From contig CADBQN010000052.1 of the NCBI GenBank assembly GCA_902796855.1, positions 1-49,720 of the forward strand: a stretch of DNA of 49,720 bases, read 5' to 3'. The translations under genes and the position numbers were made by a program. The notes under the pieces are model-generated. The model was not told the origin of the DNA. It was given only the letters and a program-made list of their open reading frames with translations, and did no database searches. The number at the start of each line of letters is the position of its first letter. The first letter of the stretch is position 1. This DNA is from an uncultured Bacillota bacterium (GTDB lineage Bacteria; Bacillota; Dehalobacteriia; UBA7702). Of this stretch, positions 15,497 to 24,446 are shown piece after piece.

Positions 15497-16330
15497 ATGC
15501 TGCACATCGGCTGTCATCTGCCCGCCTCCAAGGGGTATCTCCACATGGGGAAAACCGCCGTGGAACTGGGCGGCGATACATTTCAGTTTTTCACCCGCAA
15601 CCCCAGAGGGAGCAGGGCCAAGGCCATCGACGAAAAGGACGTCGCCCGCTTTCGCGATTTCGCCGCGGAGCACCGCTTCCCGGTGATTCTGGCCCACGCG
15701 CCCTATACGCTGAACGCCTGCTCCGACAAGGAGCAGACCCGCCAATTCGCCAGGGAGACCATGGCCGACGACCTGAAACGGATGGAATATACCCCGGGCA
15801 ATCTCTATAACTTTCACCCCGGCAGCCATGTGGGCCAGGGCGCGGAACGGGGCATCGCCCTCATCATCGCAATGCTCAACGAGATTTTAACGGAAGATCA
15901 GACCACCACCGTTCTTTTGGAGACCATGGCGGGAAAGGGCAGCGAAGTCGGCCGTTCCTTTGAGGAGCTCCGAGCCATTATCGACGGCGTAAATCTCGAT
16001 CATAAGCTCGGCGTCTGCCTCGATACCTGCCACGTTTTCGACGGCGGCTACGACATCGTCAACGACCTCGACGGCGTCCTTGAGACCTTTGACCGCGTCA
16101 TCGGCCTTTCCCGCCTCAAAGCCATCCACATCAACGACAGCAAGAACCCCCTCGGCAGCCATAAAGACCGTCACGAGAAGATCGGCGAGGGCCATATCGG
16201 CCTCGACGCCTTCCGGCGGATCATCAACCATCCGGTCCTGAGAGACCTTCCTTTCTTTTTGGAGACCCCCAACGAGCTGGAAGGCTACGCCGCGGAAATC
16301 GCGCTGTTAAAGGCGAACTATAAAGAATGA
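15497..16330 (+). CDS. nfo: Deoxyribonuclease IV (endonuclease IV)
   Basis: A 277-residue AP endonuclease with all family signatures: [23 protein letters not shown], and [20 protein letters not shown] followed by EGHIG. These hold the His, Asp and Glu ligands of the trinuclear zinc site. It repairs abasic sites in DNA. The ATG at 15497 has AGGAGGAGA upstream. The frame stays open for 95 codons further 5', but without a start that fits; the extension overlaps the divergent queuosine leader. Confidence 0.95.
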   Translation: MLHIGCHLPASKGYLHMGKTAVELGGDTFQFFTRNPRGSRAKAIDEKDVARFRDFAAEHRFPVILAHAPYTLNACSDKEQTRQFARETMADDLKRMEYTPGNLYNFHPGSHVGQGAERGIALIIAMLNEILTEDQTTTVLLETMAGKGSEVGRSFEELRAIIDGVNLDHKLGVCLDTCHVFDGGYDIVNDLDGVLETFDRVIGLSRLKAIHINDSKNPLGSHKDRHEKIGEGHIGLDAFRRIINHPVLRDLPFFLETPNELEGYAAEIALLKANYKE

Positions 16331-16352
16331 AGGAATGAATCCGAACAGCGAA

Positions 16353-16392
16353 CGGAGCGCCCCTTAAAGGAGCGCTCCGCTTTCTTTTTTTT
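16353..16392 (+). terminator. Terminator after nfo
   Basis: CGGAGCGC and GCGCTCCG form the stem, followed by CTTTCTTTTTTTT on the plus strand. Confidence 0.85.
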
Positions 16393-16415
16393 CATCACGG
16401 CAGAACGGGAGAATG

Positions 16416-17237
16416 TTACAGATCTCTCCCCGTGGCGCAGGTATAGCGCCACTTGATGACGTCGCCGTTCTCCAGTTTGTAATTATCGCAGGCGTAGTTG
16501 GGGTACCAGTCGTTGACGCAGTATTCCCAGCCGGACTCGTTGCCGCAGTCGAACTCGTAGAGGTTGGCGATGCCGTTGACATAAGAGCCGCCGTAAGCCG
16601 GGGCGCTCTTAAATTCCAGGTGGATGCCGTTGTCCCGGGTCACTTTTTTCAGCACGTCGAAAACGGTGTCCCCGTCTTTAAACGTCACCGTGGTCGTTTT
16701 CAGGATCACGCCGTCGGAGGGGACGTAGGATTTCTTTTCCGATTTCAGCTTTTCCGGATTGCTGAGGATCGTTTTGCAGTCGATGGCGATGGTGCACTGC
16801 GGGGCGGAGCTCGTTGAAGATTGGGAGCCGCCGCCGGAGGAGCTGCTGCTCCCGCCGCTGCCGCCGGAAGACGTGCCGCCTCCCGAAGAGCCGTTCCCGG
16901 AAACGGAAGAGGATCCGCTGCCGCCGCTGCTGCCGGAAGACGTGCCGCCGCTGCCGGCGGAACCGGCGGCGGTGCCGGCGGCCGCCGCGGCGGCGGAGCC
17001 ATTGGACGTATCGGCGGCGGTGTCGGATGCGGTATCTGTCGTTTCGGCGGAATTCGCCGCGGGTTCCGCGGCGCTTTCCGTATCGGCGGCGGCAGTCTCC
17101 GTTTCCTCCGCGGAAACGTCGTTTTCACCGTCGAGGTACTGCTGGGCCTGGGACGTCGATACCTTGCCGCAGCCGCAGAGGCAGAGCCCCAGCGCCAGGC
17201 AGAGGATGAGGAGTATCAAACCGTATTTTCGTTTCAT
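16416..17237 (-). CDS. Lipoprotein with a transcobalamin-like C-terminal (DUF4430) domain
   Basis: A 273-residue protein. A lipoprotein signal (hydrophobic stretch, then LCGC with Cys23 as the likely lipidated residue) is followed by an acidic Ala/Thr/Ser region and a long Ser-Gly linker (to about residue 145). A C-terminal domain (about 155-273) matches DUF4430 in pattern: GDTVFDVLKKV, GGSYVNGIANLYEFDCGNES, GWEYCVNDWYPN and GDVIKWRYTC. DUF4430 is related to the C-terminal beta domain of eukaryotic cobalamin carriers, so corrinoid binding outside the membrane is likely. It is the third gene of a cobalamin-riboswitch operon, with AGGAGG 7 nt before the ATG. Confidence 0.85.
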   Translation of the reverse strand: MKRKYGLILLILCLALGLCLCGCGKVSTSQAQQYLDGENDVSAEETETAAADTESAAEPAANSAETTDTASDTAADTSNGSAAAAAAGTAAGSAGSGGTSSGSSGGSGSSSVSGNGSSGGGTSSGGSGGSSSSSGGGSQSSTSSAPQCTIAIDCKTILSNPEKLKSEKKSYVPSDGVILKTTTVTFKDGDTVFDVLKKVTRDNGIHLEFKSAPAYGGSYVNGIANLYEFDCGNESGWEYCVNDWYPNYACDNYKLENGDVIKWRYTCATGRDL

Positions 17238-17251
17238 ATCGCGTCCTCCTC

Positions 17252-18913
17252 TCACAAACGGATCAATTCATAGATGATTTTCGTCATCTGCGCTCTCGTC
17301 GCCGTGTCCGCCGGGACAAAGCGGCCGTTCATGCCGTTGATGATGCCGGCGGAAACGAGGGCGTCAACGGGGGCTTTCGCCCAGCCGCTGATGGATGACG
17401 CGTCGGCAAAGACCGCCGAAGTCTTCTTCGGCAGGTCGATGTTGGCGTACTGCGTGTAGCGATAGAGGAACGCCGCCATTTCCTGGCGCGTTACGTTCGC
17501 GGCAGGATCAAAGGCCGTGGGGCTTTTGCCGTTGGTGATGCCGTTTTCCACGGCCCAGAGCACCGCACCGTAATACCAGCGGCCCGCTTCCACATCCTTA
17601 AAGGGATTCGCCGTGTCCGTGATGGGCTGTCCCTCCATGTTCCAGAGGATCCGCACCACCATGGCGCGGGTCAGTTTCCCCTCGGGATCAAAGGTCGTCG
17701 GCGAGACGCCGTTCATGATGCCCTGTTCCACGATGCGGCTGGCGGCGGCGTCATACCATTTTCCCTGATTCAGGTCGGTAAAGACGGAAACGTCGCCCTT
17801 TTCCTTACAGTTTTCCAGCGCGTAGCGCAGGTTGAAATACGTTTCGCCCCACTGCGGTTCCGCCGCGGCGAGGTCGCTCTCGCTGACCTTTTGGGCGGCC
17901 TCATAGGCCGTTTTCAGGTGCTTCACACCGATGTCGGTATAGCGGCCCGCGTCGGCGAGGATCGCTTCGGCCTGAGCCGTCGCCGCGGTGAAATCCGAAG
18001 ACCGCACCGTCAGATCGAGCCAGACCGGCGTGCCGCCGCTGAGGACGTTGTACAGGTCGCAGAATTCCAGATAATACTGGTGATCAAAGACCGAGGCGTT
18101 GACGTAGGCTTCCCCCTTCACGAGGCCGGTATGGACTTTATCCAAAAGCCCGAAATTGACCCAGGGTTCGTCGGAGGAGGGATCGTAGCCCCCGCCCTCG
18201 GCGTACTGTAGCCCGGTCAGGGCCGTGACGACGCAGCCGTAGGAGAGCGTCGCCGAGCTGGAAGCGCCCATTCCGGGGTTGTAGTTCCCGTTTTTGATCT
18301 TTTCGAGGAAACCGTCGATGGCCCCGCGGATCTGCGTTCCGTAGCGGGGATCGTCCAGATAAGGGGCCAGCACCATAATGGCCCAGCCGCCGATATCGGG
18401 GCCGAGATCCAGATTGGATATGTTTTTGCAGCAGGCATCGATGTAGGCCTGTTCCTCTTCGGCGGTCATCGCCGCGCCGGCGGCTTTGAGACCGGCGAAG
18501 TTGAAAACGGGCACGGCATAGGGCGCGTCGGGGCCGGAAGCTTTGGCTTTGGCGACATAGTTGACGCCGTTGTAGTGATAGGGGTCGCCCCCCATGGCCA
18601 GAATGGCCATGATTTTCGCGCCGTTATGGTCGGGGTTGTCGTATTCCATACTGTAGGTGTAACCGCTCAGCCGGCCGTTCCTGGCGGCATAGGCGGCCCA
18701 TACGGCCCAATAGCTGTTTAAAGTTCGATTCGCCTGATAAAATTTAATGGCTTTATCTCTGCCGTCGTTCAGTGCTTCCTGTTCGCCTGCCGCGGCGGAG
18801 ATCGTCGCCTGAGGCCCGTCCGTTATTTCCGCTGCCGACGCGCACACGCCGACGGAGAGAAACACCGCTGCGGCCATTAATACGACAAGGAATTTTGTCA
18901 TTCGGGTCTTCAT
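17252..18913 (-). CDS. SLH-anchored alpha/alpha-toroid protein (transcobalamin N-terminal-like)
   Basis: A 553-residue exported protein with a signal peptide ending near VCASA (about residue 27). Residues 45-350 contain repeated amphipathic helices of the prenyltransferase/terpenoid cyclase alpha-alpha barrel type (YWAVWAAYAARNG, GAKIMAILAMGGDPYHYNGV, GGWAIMVLAPYLDDPRY, YGCVVTALTGLQYA), the fold of the N-terminal domain of transcobalamin and intrinsic factor. Three SLH domains (about 375-553) anchor it to cell-wall polymers. It sits between two genes encoding beta-domain-like DUF4430 proteins. I infer a cobalamin-binding surface complex; binding itself is not shown by the sequence. Confidence 0.82.
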   Translation of the reverse strand: MKTRMTKFLVVLMAAAVFLSVGVCASAAEITDGPQATISAAAGEQEALNDGRDKAIKFYQANRTLNSYWAVWAAYAARNGRLSGYTYSMEYDNPDHNGAKIMAILAMGGDPYHYNGVNYVAKAKASGPDAPYAVPVFNFAGLKAAGAAMTAEEEQAYIDACCKNISNLDLGPDIGGWAIMVLAPYLDDPRYGTQIRGAIDGFLEKIKNGNYNPGMGASSSATLSYGCVVTALTGLQYAEGGGYDPSSDEPWVNFGLLDKVHTGLVKGEAYVNASVFDHQYYLEFCDLYNVLSGGTPVWLDLTVRSSDFTAATAQAEAILADAGRYTDIGVKHLKTAYEAAQKVSESDLAAAEPQWGETYFNLRYALENCKEKGDVSVFTDLNQGKWYDAAASRIVEQGIMNGVSPTTFDPEGKLTRAMVVRILWNMEGQPITDTANPFKDVEAGRWYYGAVLWAVENGITNGKSPTAFDPAANVTRQEMAAFLYRYTQYANIDLPKKTSAVFADASSISGWAKAPVDALVSAGIINGMNGRFVPADTATRAQMTKIIYELIRL

Positions 18914-18970
18914 CGCGATCCGCCTTTCTTTCAGAGTTGCGTCAAGTTCTTTGTTCTTTTATCGGCAGTC

Positions 18971-20404
18971 TCAGTTCAGGCCGAGGAAACGGCAGAGGAC
19001 CGTGGCGGCCTGGGCACGGGTGGCGCTGCCTTTGGGAGCGAAGGTGCCGTCTTCCATCCCCTTGAGGATGCCGGCCTTCACGAGGCGATCCACCGATTCT
19101 TTGGCGTAGTTGCTGATTTTGTCGGCGTCGGAGAAGGAGGCGCTGCCCTTGTCGGTGGCCAGCTCAATACCGAAGGCGTCGGCGTAGCGGGCCATGATCG
19201 CGGCCATCTGTTCTCTGGTGATCTTTTCTTTCGGAGCGAACGTCGTTTCGGTCATGCCGTTGACGACGCCGGTTTCATAAGCCCAGCAGATGGCGTCAAA
19301 GGACCAGTCGCTGGTGAGATCCTTAAAGGGCGGTTCAAAGGGAGTGAACGGTTCGTTGGCGGCACGGTAGAGGATGGTGACGAACTGTTCACGGGTCAGC
19401 TGATCGTTGGGGGCGAAGGTCGAGGCGTTCATGCCGTTCATGTAGCCTTCGGCGAGGACGGCGCTGACGTCCTTCTGATACCAGGCGCCGGCCTTGAGGT
19501 CGGTCATGGCGGCGGGATCAACGGGATCCACCACATTGAGCATCAGCATGGGATAGAAGCAATAGAAACCTTTTTCTTTGTCAGTGACCTGAGCGGAAAC
19601 GAGATACTGACCGGCGAGTTTACCAAGGAGCGTGACTTTCCCTTCAGCGTCGGTTTCGCCGTCCTCAATGACTTCATGGGTGATTTTGCCGTCCTGATCC
19701 ATGGAAACGTTGGTCGTTTTCACGTTGGCGACGGGAGTGAGATGTTCTTTGGTGATCGCTTCCGTACCGTAAGCGCTGTACATCATAAAATTATAGCTCT
19801 GAAGCTGAAGTGGGATTTCAGCACCGACTTTGGCACGGACAATGTCCACTCTCTTGCCGTCCTGCATGAACCAGGGCGCGTTGTCATTGTACGTGGGATC
19901 AACGCCAAGGGCGAAATCGACGCGGTCGCCGCCCTGCACCGCGGCCTGGTTAACGAGAAGCGACTCAAAACCGCCGCCCCAGGAACTGGGCTGATCGGTA
20001 TGACCGCCTTCACCGTTGATCATGTAGCAAAAGCCCCAGGAGTCAATACCGTAGATCTTCGTCACATAGCCTTCGGGGGAAATGACAAGGTAATTCCCGG
20101 GATTGTCGAGGAAATCCTGGCCGTAGGCGATACCGTGGGCGACGATGAGCACGTCGAGGGCGCTGACGCCGTCGGTGTACGGAATCGTATCGGCATACTC
20201 AAACACGTCGGAGACATCTCCGGTCACCTGAACCATCATCGGCGGCAGAACGATGTCGGCCCCGTCCTGGAGAGACAGCGTGACCACAGCGGAGGCGGCA
20301 GGCGGCAAAGCTTCGGCGTTTTCACCGTCGGCGGCGGAAACGCCGAGGCTGAACACGAAGATCGAAGCCAGAATCATTGTGACTGCGAGGAATCTTTTTC
20401 TCAT
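18971..20404 (-). CDS. SLH-anchored protein with DUF4430-like domain
   Basis: A 477-residue exported protein. The signal peptide ends near GVSA-A (about residue 25). A DUF4430-like segment (about 55-190) shows SALDVLIVAHG, IYGIDSWGFCYMINGEG and GDRVDFALG. An Ig-like stretch follows (about 190-290), and then three SLH domains (about 300-477). It is the first gene after a cobalamin riboswitch with its own terminator. The ATG at 20404 has GGAAGGAAG upstream. A role in surface capture of corrinoid together with the next two genes is inferred from the riboswitch, the domains and the neighbouring cobalamin-type transporter. Confidence 0.85.
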   Translation of the reverse strand: MRKRFLAVTMILASIFVFSLGVSAADGENAEALPPAASAVVTLSLQDGADIVLPPMMVQVTGDVSDVFEYADTIPYTDGVSALDVLIVAHGIAYGQDFLDNPGNYLVISPEGYVTKIYGIDSWGFCYMINGEGGHTDQPSSWGGGFESLLVNQAAVQGGDRVDFALGVDPTYNDNAPWFMQDGKRVDIVRAKVGAEIPLQLQSYNFMMYSAYGTEAITKEHLTPVANVKTTNVSMDQDGKITHEVIEDGETDAEGKVTLLGKLAGQYLVSAQVTDKEKGFYCFYPMLMLNVVDPVDPAAMTDLKAGAWYQKDVSAVLAEGYMNGMNASTFAPNDQLTREQFVTILYRAANEPFTPFEPPFKDLTSDWSFDAICWAYETGVVNGMTETTFAPKEKITREQMAAIMARYADAFGIELATDKGSASFSDADKISNYAKESVDRLVKAGILKGMEDGTFAPKGSATRAQAATVLCRFLGLN

Positions 20405-20541
20405 ATTTTTCTTCCTTCCTTTCTTTTCCCGAAACATCGACGGGCGGACGAGGTTCTTTCACCGGGGAAAGACCGCGCCCCGCCTGTCCCGCGCCGAGGA
20501 GCGACAGAAAAACGACCCGGCCGCTTTCCGATCTCTTCCCG

Positions 20542-20575
20542 AAAAAAACAACGCACAGACAGCAAACCGTGCCTG
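20542..20575 (-). terminator. Expression-platform terminator of the surface-protein cobalamin riboswitch
   Basis: GCACGG and CTGTGC (one G-U pair) form the stem, followed by GTTGTTTTTTT on the minus strand. It lies between the aptamer and the first gene. From here to the ATG at 20404 I see no further element. Confidence 0.65.
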
Positions 20576-20613
20576 TACGCGTACGCATGTTTCGCAAATT
20601 CGGTGCTGCTTTT

Positions 20614-20716
20614 CCATGAAAATGTCCTGACTTTTCGTTTTCACGTTCCGCGTTTGTCGAAAACGATCTCACAGTGGCCGTTCCGTCGGGGACTTTCACC
20701 CCGTTCCTTTTCATGG
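20614..20716 (-). promoter_or_regulatory. Cobalamin riboswitch controlling the SLH/DUF4430 operon
   Basis: On the minus strand, CCATGAAAA and TTTTCATGG close the P1 stem. Inside are GGGGTGAAAGTCCCC, the core GGCCACTGTGA and AGTCAGGA, which are the conserved elements of the cobalamin riboswitch. The promoter is upstream and the terminator and gene follow. Cobalamin binding is expected to switch the surface-protein operon off. Confidence 0.9.
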
Positions 20717-20742
20717 ATGAATCAATATAAGTGTACCCTTAT

Positions 20743-20770
20743 AGTATAACATAGTTTAGCTGGATGTCAA
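20743..20770 (-). promoter_or_regulatory. Promoter of the SLH/DUF4430 operon
   Basis: TTGACA and TATACT with a 16-bp spacer on the minus strand. The promoter overlaps the 3' end of the preceding isomerase gene. Confidence 0.8.
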
Positions 20771-21574
20771 CGTTGTTTTTGTGATGATTTCTCTTTCCAG
20801 ATCCAGCAGGCGCCTGATCCGCTCCGCGGCAACGGCCAGAAAGCCCTCTTCCTCGGGGTAGCGCTCCCGGTCCGCCACGAGCTCCATCGTATAGGGAACG
20901 TCGGTCTCGCGGAGATACGGCGTGACCAGCGTTTTGTAATCGATCTCCCCGTCAAAGGGCGGCCAGTGGCGGTCCTTTGCGCCGTCGTTGTCGGAGAGAT
21001 GCAGCGCCGTCAGCTTATCGCAGTGATCCGCCAGCAGATCGAACTGGCGCCGAAGATTGGCGTGGGAGCTGTCGAAGCAAAAGCCCAGGCAGGCCACGCC
21101 GGGGAACGCCGCCCAAACGGCTTCCAGATAATCGCTCCGCCAGGTGTTTTCCATGGAAAGGGTCACTTTGTTGTCCTCGGCGAAGGGCAGCAGGTACTCC
21201 ACGCTGTTCAGCAGCGTTTTTCCCGGCGGCGGCACATCGTCGCTCTCGCAGAGGTGAATGACGAGATTAAAGATACCCTCCTCGGCGATTTCAAGGATGG
21301 TGTCACGGATCAGAAAGAGATGTTTTTCCCGAAGGGCACGGTCGTCGCACCAGATGAAATTCTCGTGGATGTTGGCGATGTGGGCGTTGAAGATGTCGAG
21401 GCCGGCGCGGCGGGCCATCGCCGCCATTTCCCGGCGGTGATAGGGAGCCTCGCCCATGTCGTCCTCCCACCAGAGCATCAGGCCGTCAAATCCGGCGTTA
21501 CGGATGCGCTCCAACCGCTCGGCGTAGTCGTTGTAATAGCCGTACCAGCTGAAAATGCCCGTCTTTTTTTTCAT
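20756..21574 (-). CDS. Sugar phosphate isomerase/epimerase-like TIM-barrel protein
   Basis: A 272-residue xylose isomerase-like (AP endonuclease 2 family) TIM barrel. It has GFDGLMLWWEDD near the N terminus, LSMENTW with the usual catalytic-site Glu, CFDSSHANL, and LHLSDNDGAKDRH. Such proteins bind divalent metals and act on sugars or related small molecules. The start ATG overlaps the stop of the ECF S-component gene (ATGA), so it is translationally coupled to a cobalamin-regulated transporter. A role in corrinoid metabolism is possible, but inferred from position only. Confidence 0.85.
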   Translation of the reverse strand: MKKKTGIFSWYGYYNDYAERLERIRNAGFDGLMLWWEDDMGEAPYHRREMAAMARRAGLDIFNAHIANIHENFIWCDDRALREKHLFLIRDTILEIAEEGIFNLVIHLCESDDVPPPGKTLLNSVEYLLPFAEDNKVTLSMENTWRSDYLEAVWAAFPGVACLGFCFDSSHANLRRQFDLLADHCDKLTALHLSDNDGAKDRHWPPFDGEIDYKTLVTPYLRETDVPYTMELVADRERYPEEEGFLAVAAERIRRLLDLEREIITKTTLTSS

Positions 21575-22794
21575 TGTTCCCTCACTTTTTCGCTCTTGTG
21601 CGGATCCATGATCCCGTATTTGATCCGGACGCGGTCGAGTTTTTCAATCATCGGCTTGGAGATGAGATACAAAAAGATGAAAGTCGCCGAGGCGTGGACG
21701 CAGTTCACCGGGAACCCCGAGGCGTAAATGGCCAGGATCTCCGCCTTGCTGGAAACAAAGTCCAGCGTCAGCACGGTATAGGTGTCCATCAGGAAGCCGT
21801 AGATACAGATCGTGACGATCACGCCGTAAACGCAGAGGGGCAGGCGTTTTGTCGTCAGGATGCCGCGGCGGAAGAGGAGCCCCGTCAAAAAGCCGATGAT
21901 ACCGAAGGAAAACATCTGCCAGGGCGTCCAGGGGCCCTGACCGAAGAAGAAATTGGAAACAAAGGCCGTCATGGCGCCGGTGAGAAAGGCGGCTTCCGGA
22001 CCGAGGCAGGCCCCGGCGATGATGACGATGGCGGTGATCGGTTTGAAGCTGGGAAGCATGAAAAAGATGGCGCGGCCGATGACGGCGATGGCGGCGACAA
22101 CGGAAATCAGCACCAGTTCCCTCGCTTCGGGGCGGCGGTTCTCAAAGATCAAAAAGAAGGGCAGCATCGTCTCGAAGAGCACCAGCATGCTGATGAAAAA
22201 GTACTTTCTGTTATCCAGCAGGATCGAGCCGAAAAAGATCGTCAGCGGAATGGCCAGGAAAATCAGCATCGCCGCCAGCATCGTGCGGTTCTTCACCATT
22301 TTGACGATGAGCACCAGCACAGCGATGGTGAGGGCGGCGATGAACGCCAGGCCGCCGACGTCGAAAGCGAAGCCGATATCCGGAGAGATATAGGCGCGGA
22401 TCATGTGGCGCAGATCGTAAAAGAGGCCGAAAGCGCCGATGAGCGCGACAGCGCCGAAGACCATCACCCAGACGGAATTATCCCGGGTCCGGGTGGCGCG
22501 GTTCCGGTTGAACAGCAGCACCAGGCCGAGGACGGTAAAAGCCATGGTGAGCCAGGCGATGACCCGGGAGACGATGAGCATCGAAGCGACGCTTTCCGGG
22601 AAGAGATAGCCGATTTCGCTGTAGCGGAACACCGACGTGGCGCACTGCCAGAGACTGAACGTCAGATCGAAATCGGCGGAGGTGACCCGGATGAAGGGCA
22701 TGACAAAGCAGACCGCCGCCACCACAAAGGCGGTGCGGGCCACCTGACGCAGGCTTTCTCTTTCCGTTATTTTGTCGTTAAGTTCCGCTTGCAT
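21571..22794 (-). CDS. cbrT: ECF transporter S component, CbrT type (cobalamin), with N-terminal membrane extension
   Basis: A 407-residue membrane protein. The C-terminal half (about 205-400) has the sequence of the S component I know as CbrT, the predicted cobalamin-specific subunit: FFMLPSFKPITAIVIIAGAC, SNFFFGQGPWTPWQMFSFGI, CVHASATFIFLYLISKPMIE. About 200 residues with five or six hydrophobic segments precede it. It follows the ATPase gene with a 28-nt overlap. The S subunit binds the vitamin and docks on the EcfT/EcfA module. The operon starts with a cobalamin riboswitch, which supports the substrate call. Confidence 0.85.
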   Translation of the reverse strand: MQAELNDKITERESLRQVARTAFVVAAVCFVMPFIRVTSADFDLTFSLWQCATSVFRYSEIGYLFPESVASMLIVSRVIAWLTMAFTVLGLVLLFNRNRATRTRDNSVWVMVFGAVALIGAFGLFYDLRHMIRAYISPDIGFAFDVGGLAFIAALTIAVLVLIVKMVKNRTMLAAMLIFLAIPLTIFFGSILLDNRKYFFISMLVLFETMLPFFLIFENRRPEARELVLISVVAAIAVIGRAIFFMLPSFKPITAIVIIAGACLGPEAAFLTGAMTAFVSNFFFGQGPWTPWQMFSFGIIGFLTGLLFRRGILTTKRLPLCVYGVIVTICIYGFLMDTYTVLTLDFVSSKAEILAIYASGFPVNCVHASATFIFLYLISKPMIEKLDRVRIKYGIMDPHKSEKVREQ

Positions 22795-24446
22795 AACGAA
22801 ATCACATCCTCATTATTGACGGCATTCAAAAAGAGATGCCGGGAAAGACGGTTGGCGGAGGTCGTGTAGAAACTGTTGCCGGAGAAGAACTTGTTCGGGG
22901 TGTCGGTGATGACGATGTCGCCGTCGAAGAACATGGAGCAGCTGTCACCGTAGGAGGCGCAGAACTCGATGTCGTGGGAGACCATGATGACGGAGACACC
23001 CTTTTGATTGAGGTCCTTCAAAATGGAGGCCAGACGGAATTTAAAATAGTTGTCCAGCCCTTTGGTGGGTTCGTCCAGCAGCAGGATCTTCGGTTCGGTC
23101 AGCAGGACTTTGGCCAGGGCCGCCCGCTGCTGCTCGCCGCCGCTGATGTCGTAGGGGTGCTGATCCAGCAGATCCTCGATATCGACCAGGGCGGCGATTT
23201 CCATGGCCTTCGCTTCCCGCTCCTCCTTCGTCAGCTTCGCGGCGGAGAGCATCTCCAGCAGCTCATCCTTGACGGTGCTCTTCACGAAGAGGGACTGGGG
23301 GTTCTGCGGCAGCATCGCCATGTTATGGTCAAAAAGCTCGTTGTTTTTGTATTTGCGGATATCCCTGCCCCAAATTTTGATCTTGCCGCGGTAGGGACGA
23401 AGGATGCCGGTGAGCAGCTTCATTGTGGTGCTCTTGCCGGTGCCGTTGCCGCCGACGATGCAGAAGATCTTGTTTTTCGGTATCTTCACGGTGAGGCCCT
23501 TGACGATATCGGCGCCTTCCTTTTCGTAGCGGAACCAAACTTCCTTCATTTCCACCACCGGGTCGCTGTCGTCAAAGGTCTTGCCGTCGACGATCTCCCG
23601 CTCCCCGATGTCGACGCCGTCCATGAGCCGGGAGATCCAGGCGCGGCCCTCCCGGACGGTGAGAGGGCATTCCAGGTCGTTGTCCACGCCGGCGTAGATC
23701 CGCATCGGCGAGGGCAGAGCGTAGAACATCTCGTTGTGCTTATCCTTCAAATCACGGCCGACGACGCGGGGGGTGTCGTTGGCGATGACCCTTCCCTTTT
23801 CCATGACGACGACGCGATCGGCGTAGGGGAAGACGTCTTCGAGGCGGTGCTCGGTGATGATGATCGTGGTGCCGACCTCGCGGTTGATCTTGCGGATCGT
23901 CTCAAGGAAGTCCGAGGCGGCGATGGGGTCCAGCTGGGAGGTGGGCTCGTCCAGCAGCAGCACCAAAGGCTGCATCGCCATGATGGAAGCCAGGTTCAGC
24001 AGCTGCTTCTGCCCGCCGGAAAGACCGGAGACATCCCGCTGGAACCAGGTCTGGATCCCGAAATAGCTGGCCATTTCCGCCACCCGCAGGCGGATCGTCT
24101 CGTTGTCGGCGCCAAGGCTCTCCAAACCGAAGGAGAGCTCGTGCCAGACCTTATCGGTGACGATCTGGTTGTCGGGGTTCTGCAGCACGTAGCCGATCTG
24201 GGAGGACTGGGCGCGGAAATCCACCTCGCCGATGTCCGTTCCGTAAAAGAGGATCCTGCCGCTCTTTTCGCCGTGGGGGGCGAGGACCGGTTTTAAATGG
24301 CGCATCAGCGTCGATTTGCCGCAGCCGGATTTGCCGCAGAGCACCACGAATTCCCCCTGCTCCACCGTGAGGTTCACGTGATCGAGGGCCGCGCGGTCCC
24401 GGCCGGGATAGGAAAAACTCAGATCTTTGATTTCAAAACACGCCAT
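22767..24446 (-). CDS. ECF transporter ATPase, two fused ABC domains
   Basis: A 559-residue fusion of two EcfA-type ATPases. Domain 1 (about 1-240): Walker A GKSGCGKST, signature LSGGQKQ, Walker B LVLLLDEPTSQLD. Domain 2 (about 290-520): Walker A GGNGTGKST, signature SGGEQQRA, Walker B ILLLDEPTKGLD. Both catalytic sites look intact. In most ECF systems EcfA1 and EcfA2 are separate proteins. GGAGG lies 7 nt before the ATG, and the start overlaps the T-component gene by 28 nt. Confidence 0.92.
   Translation of the reverse strand: MACFEIKDLSFSYPGRDRAALDHVNLTVEQGEFVVLCGKSGCGKSTLMRHLKPVLAPHGEKSGRILFYGTDIGEVDFRAQSSQIGYVLQNPDNQIVTDKVWHELSFGLESLGADNETIRLRVAEMASYFGIQTWFQRDVSGLSGGQKQLLNLASIMAMQPLVLLLDEPTSQLDPIAASDFLETIRKINREVGTTIIITEHRLEDVFPYADRVVVMEKGRVIANDTPRVVGRDLKDKHNEMFYALPSPMRIYAGVDNDLECPLTVREGRAWISRLMDGVDIGEREIVDGKTFDDSDPVVEMKEVWFRYEKEGADIVKGLTVKIPKNKIFCIVGGNGTGKSTTMKLLTGILRPYRGKIKIWGRDIRKYKNNELFDHNMAMLPQNPQSLFVKSTVKDELLEMLSAAKLTKEEREAKAMEIAALVDIEDLLDQHPYDISGGEQQRAALAKVLLTEPKILLLDEPTKGLDNYFKFRLASILKDLNQKGVSVIMVSHDIEFCASYGDSCSMFFDGDIVITDTPNKFFSGNSFYTTSANRLSRHLFLNAVNNEDVISLCKRNLTTK

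Noticed and set aside
22800-24400. Frameshift or misassembly joining two ECF ATPase genes
   Set aside because: Both ABC domains are complete with all motifs, and the linker is in frame with normal codon use, so a natural fusion is more likely.
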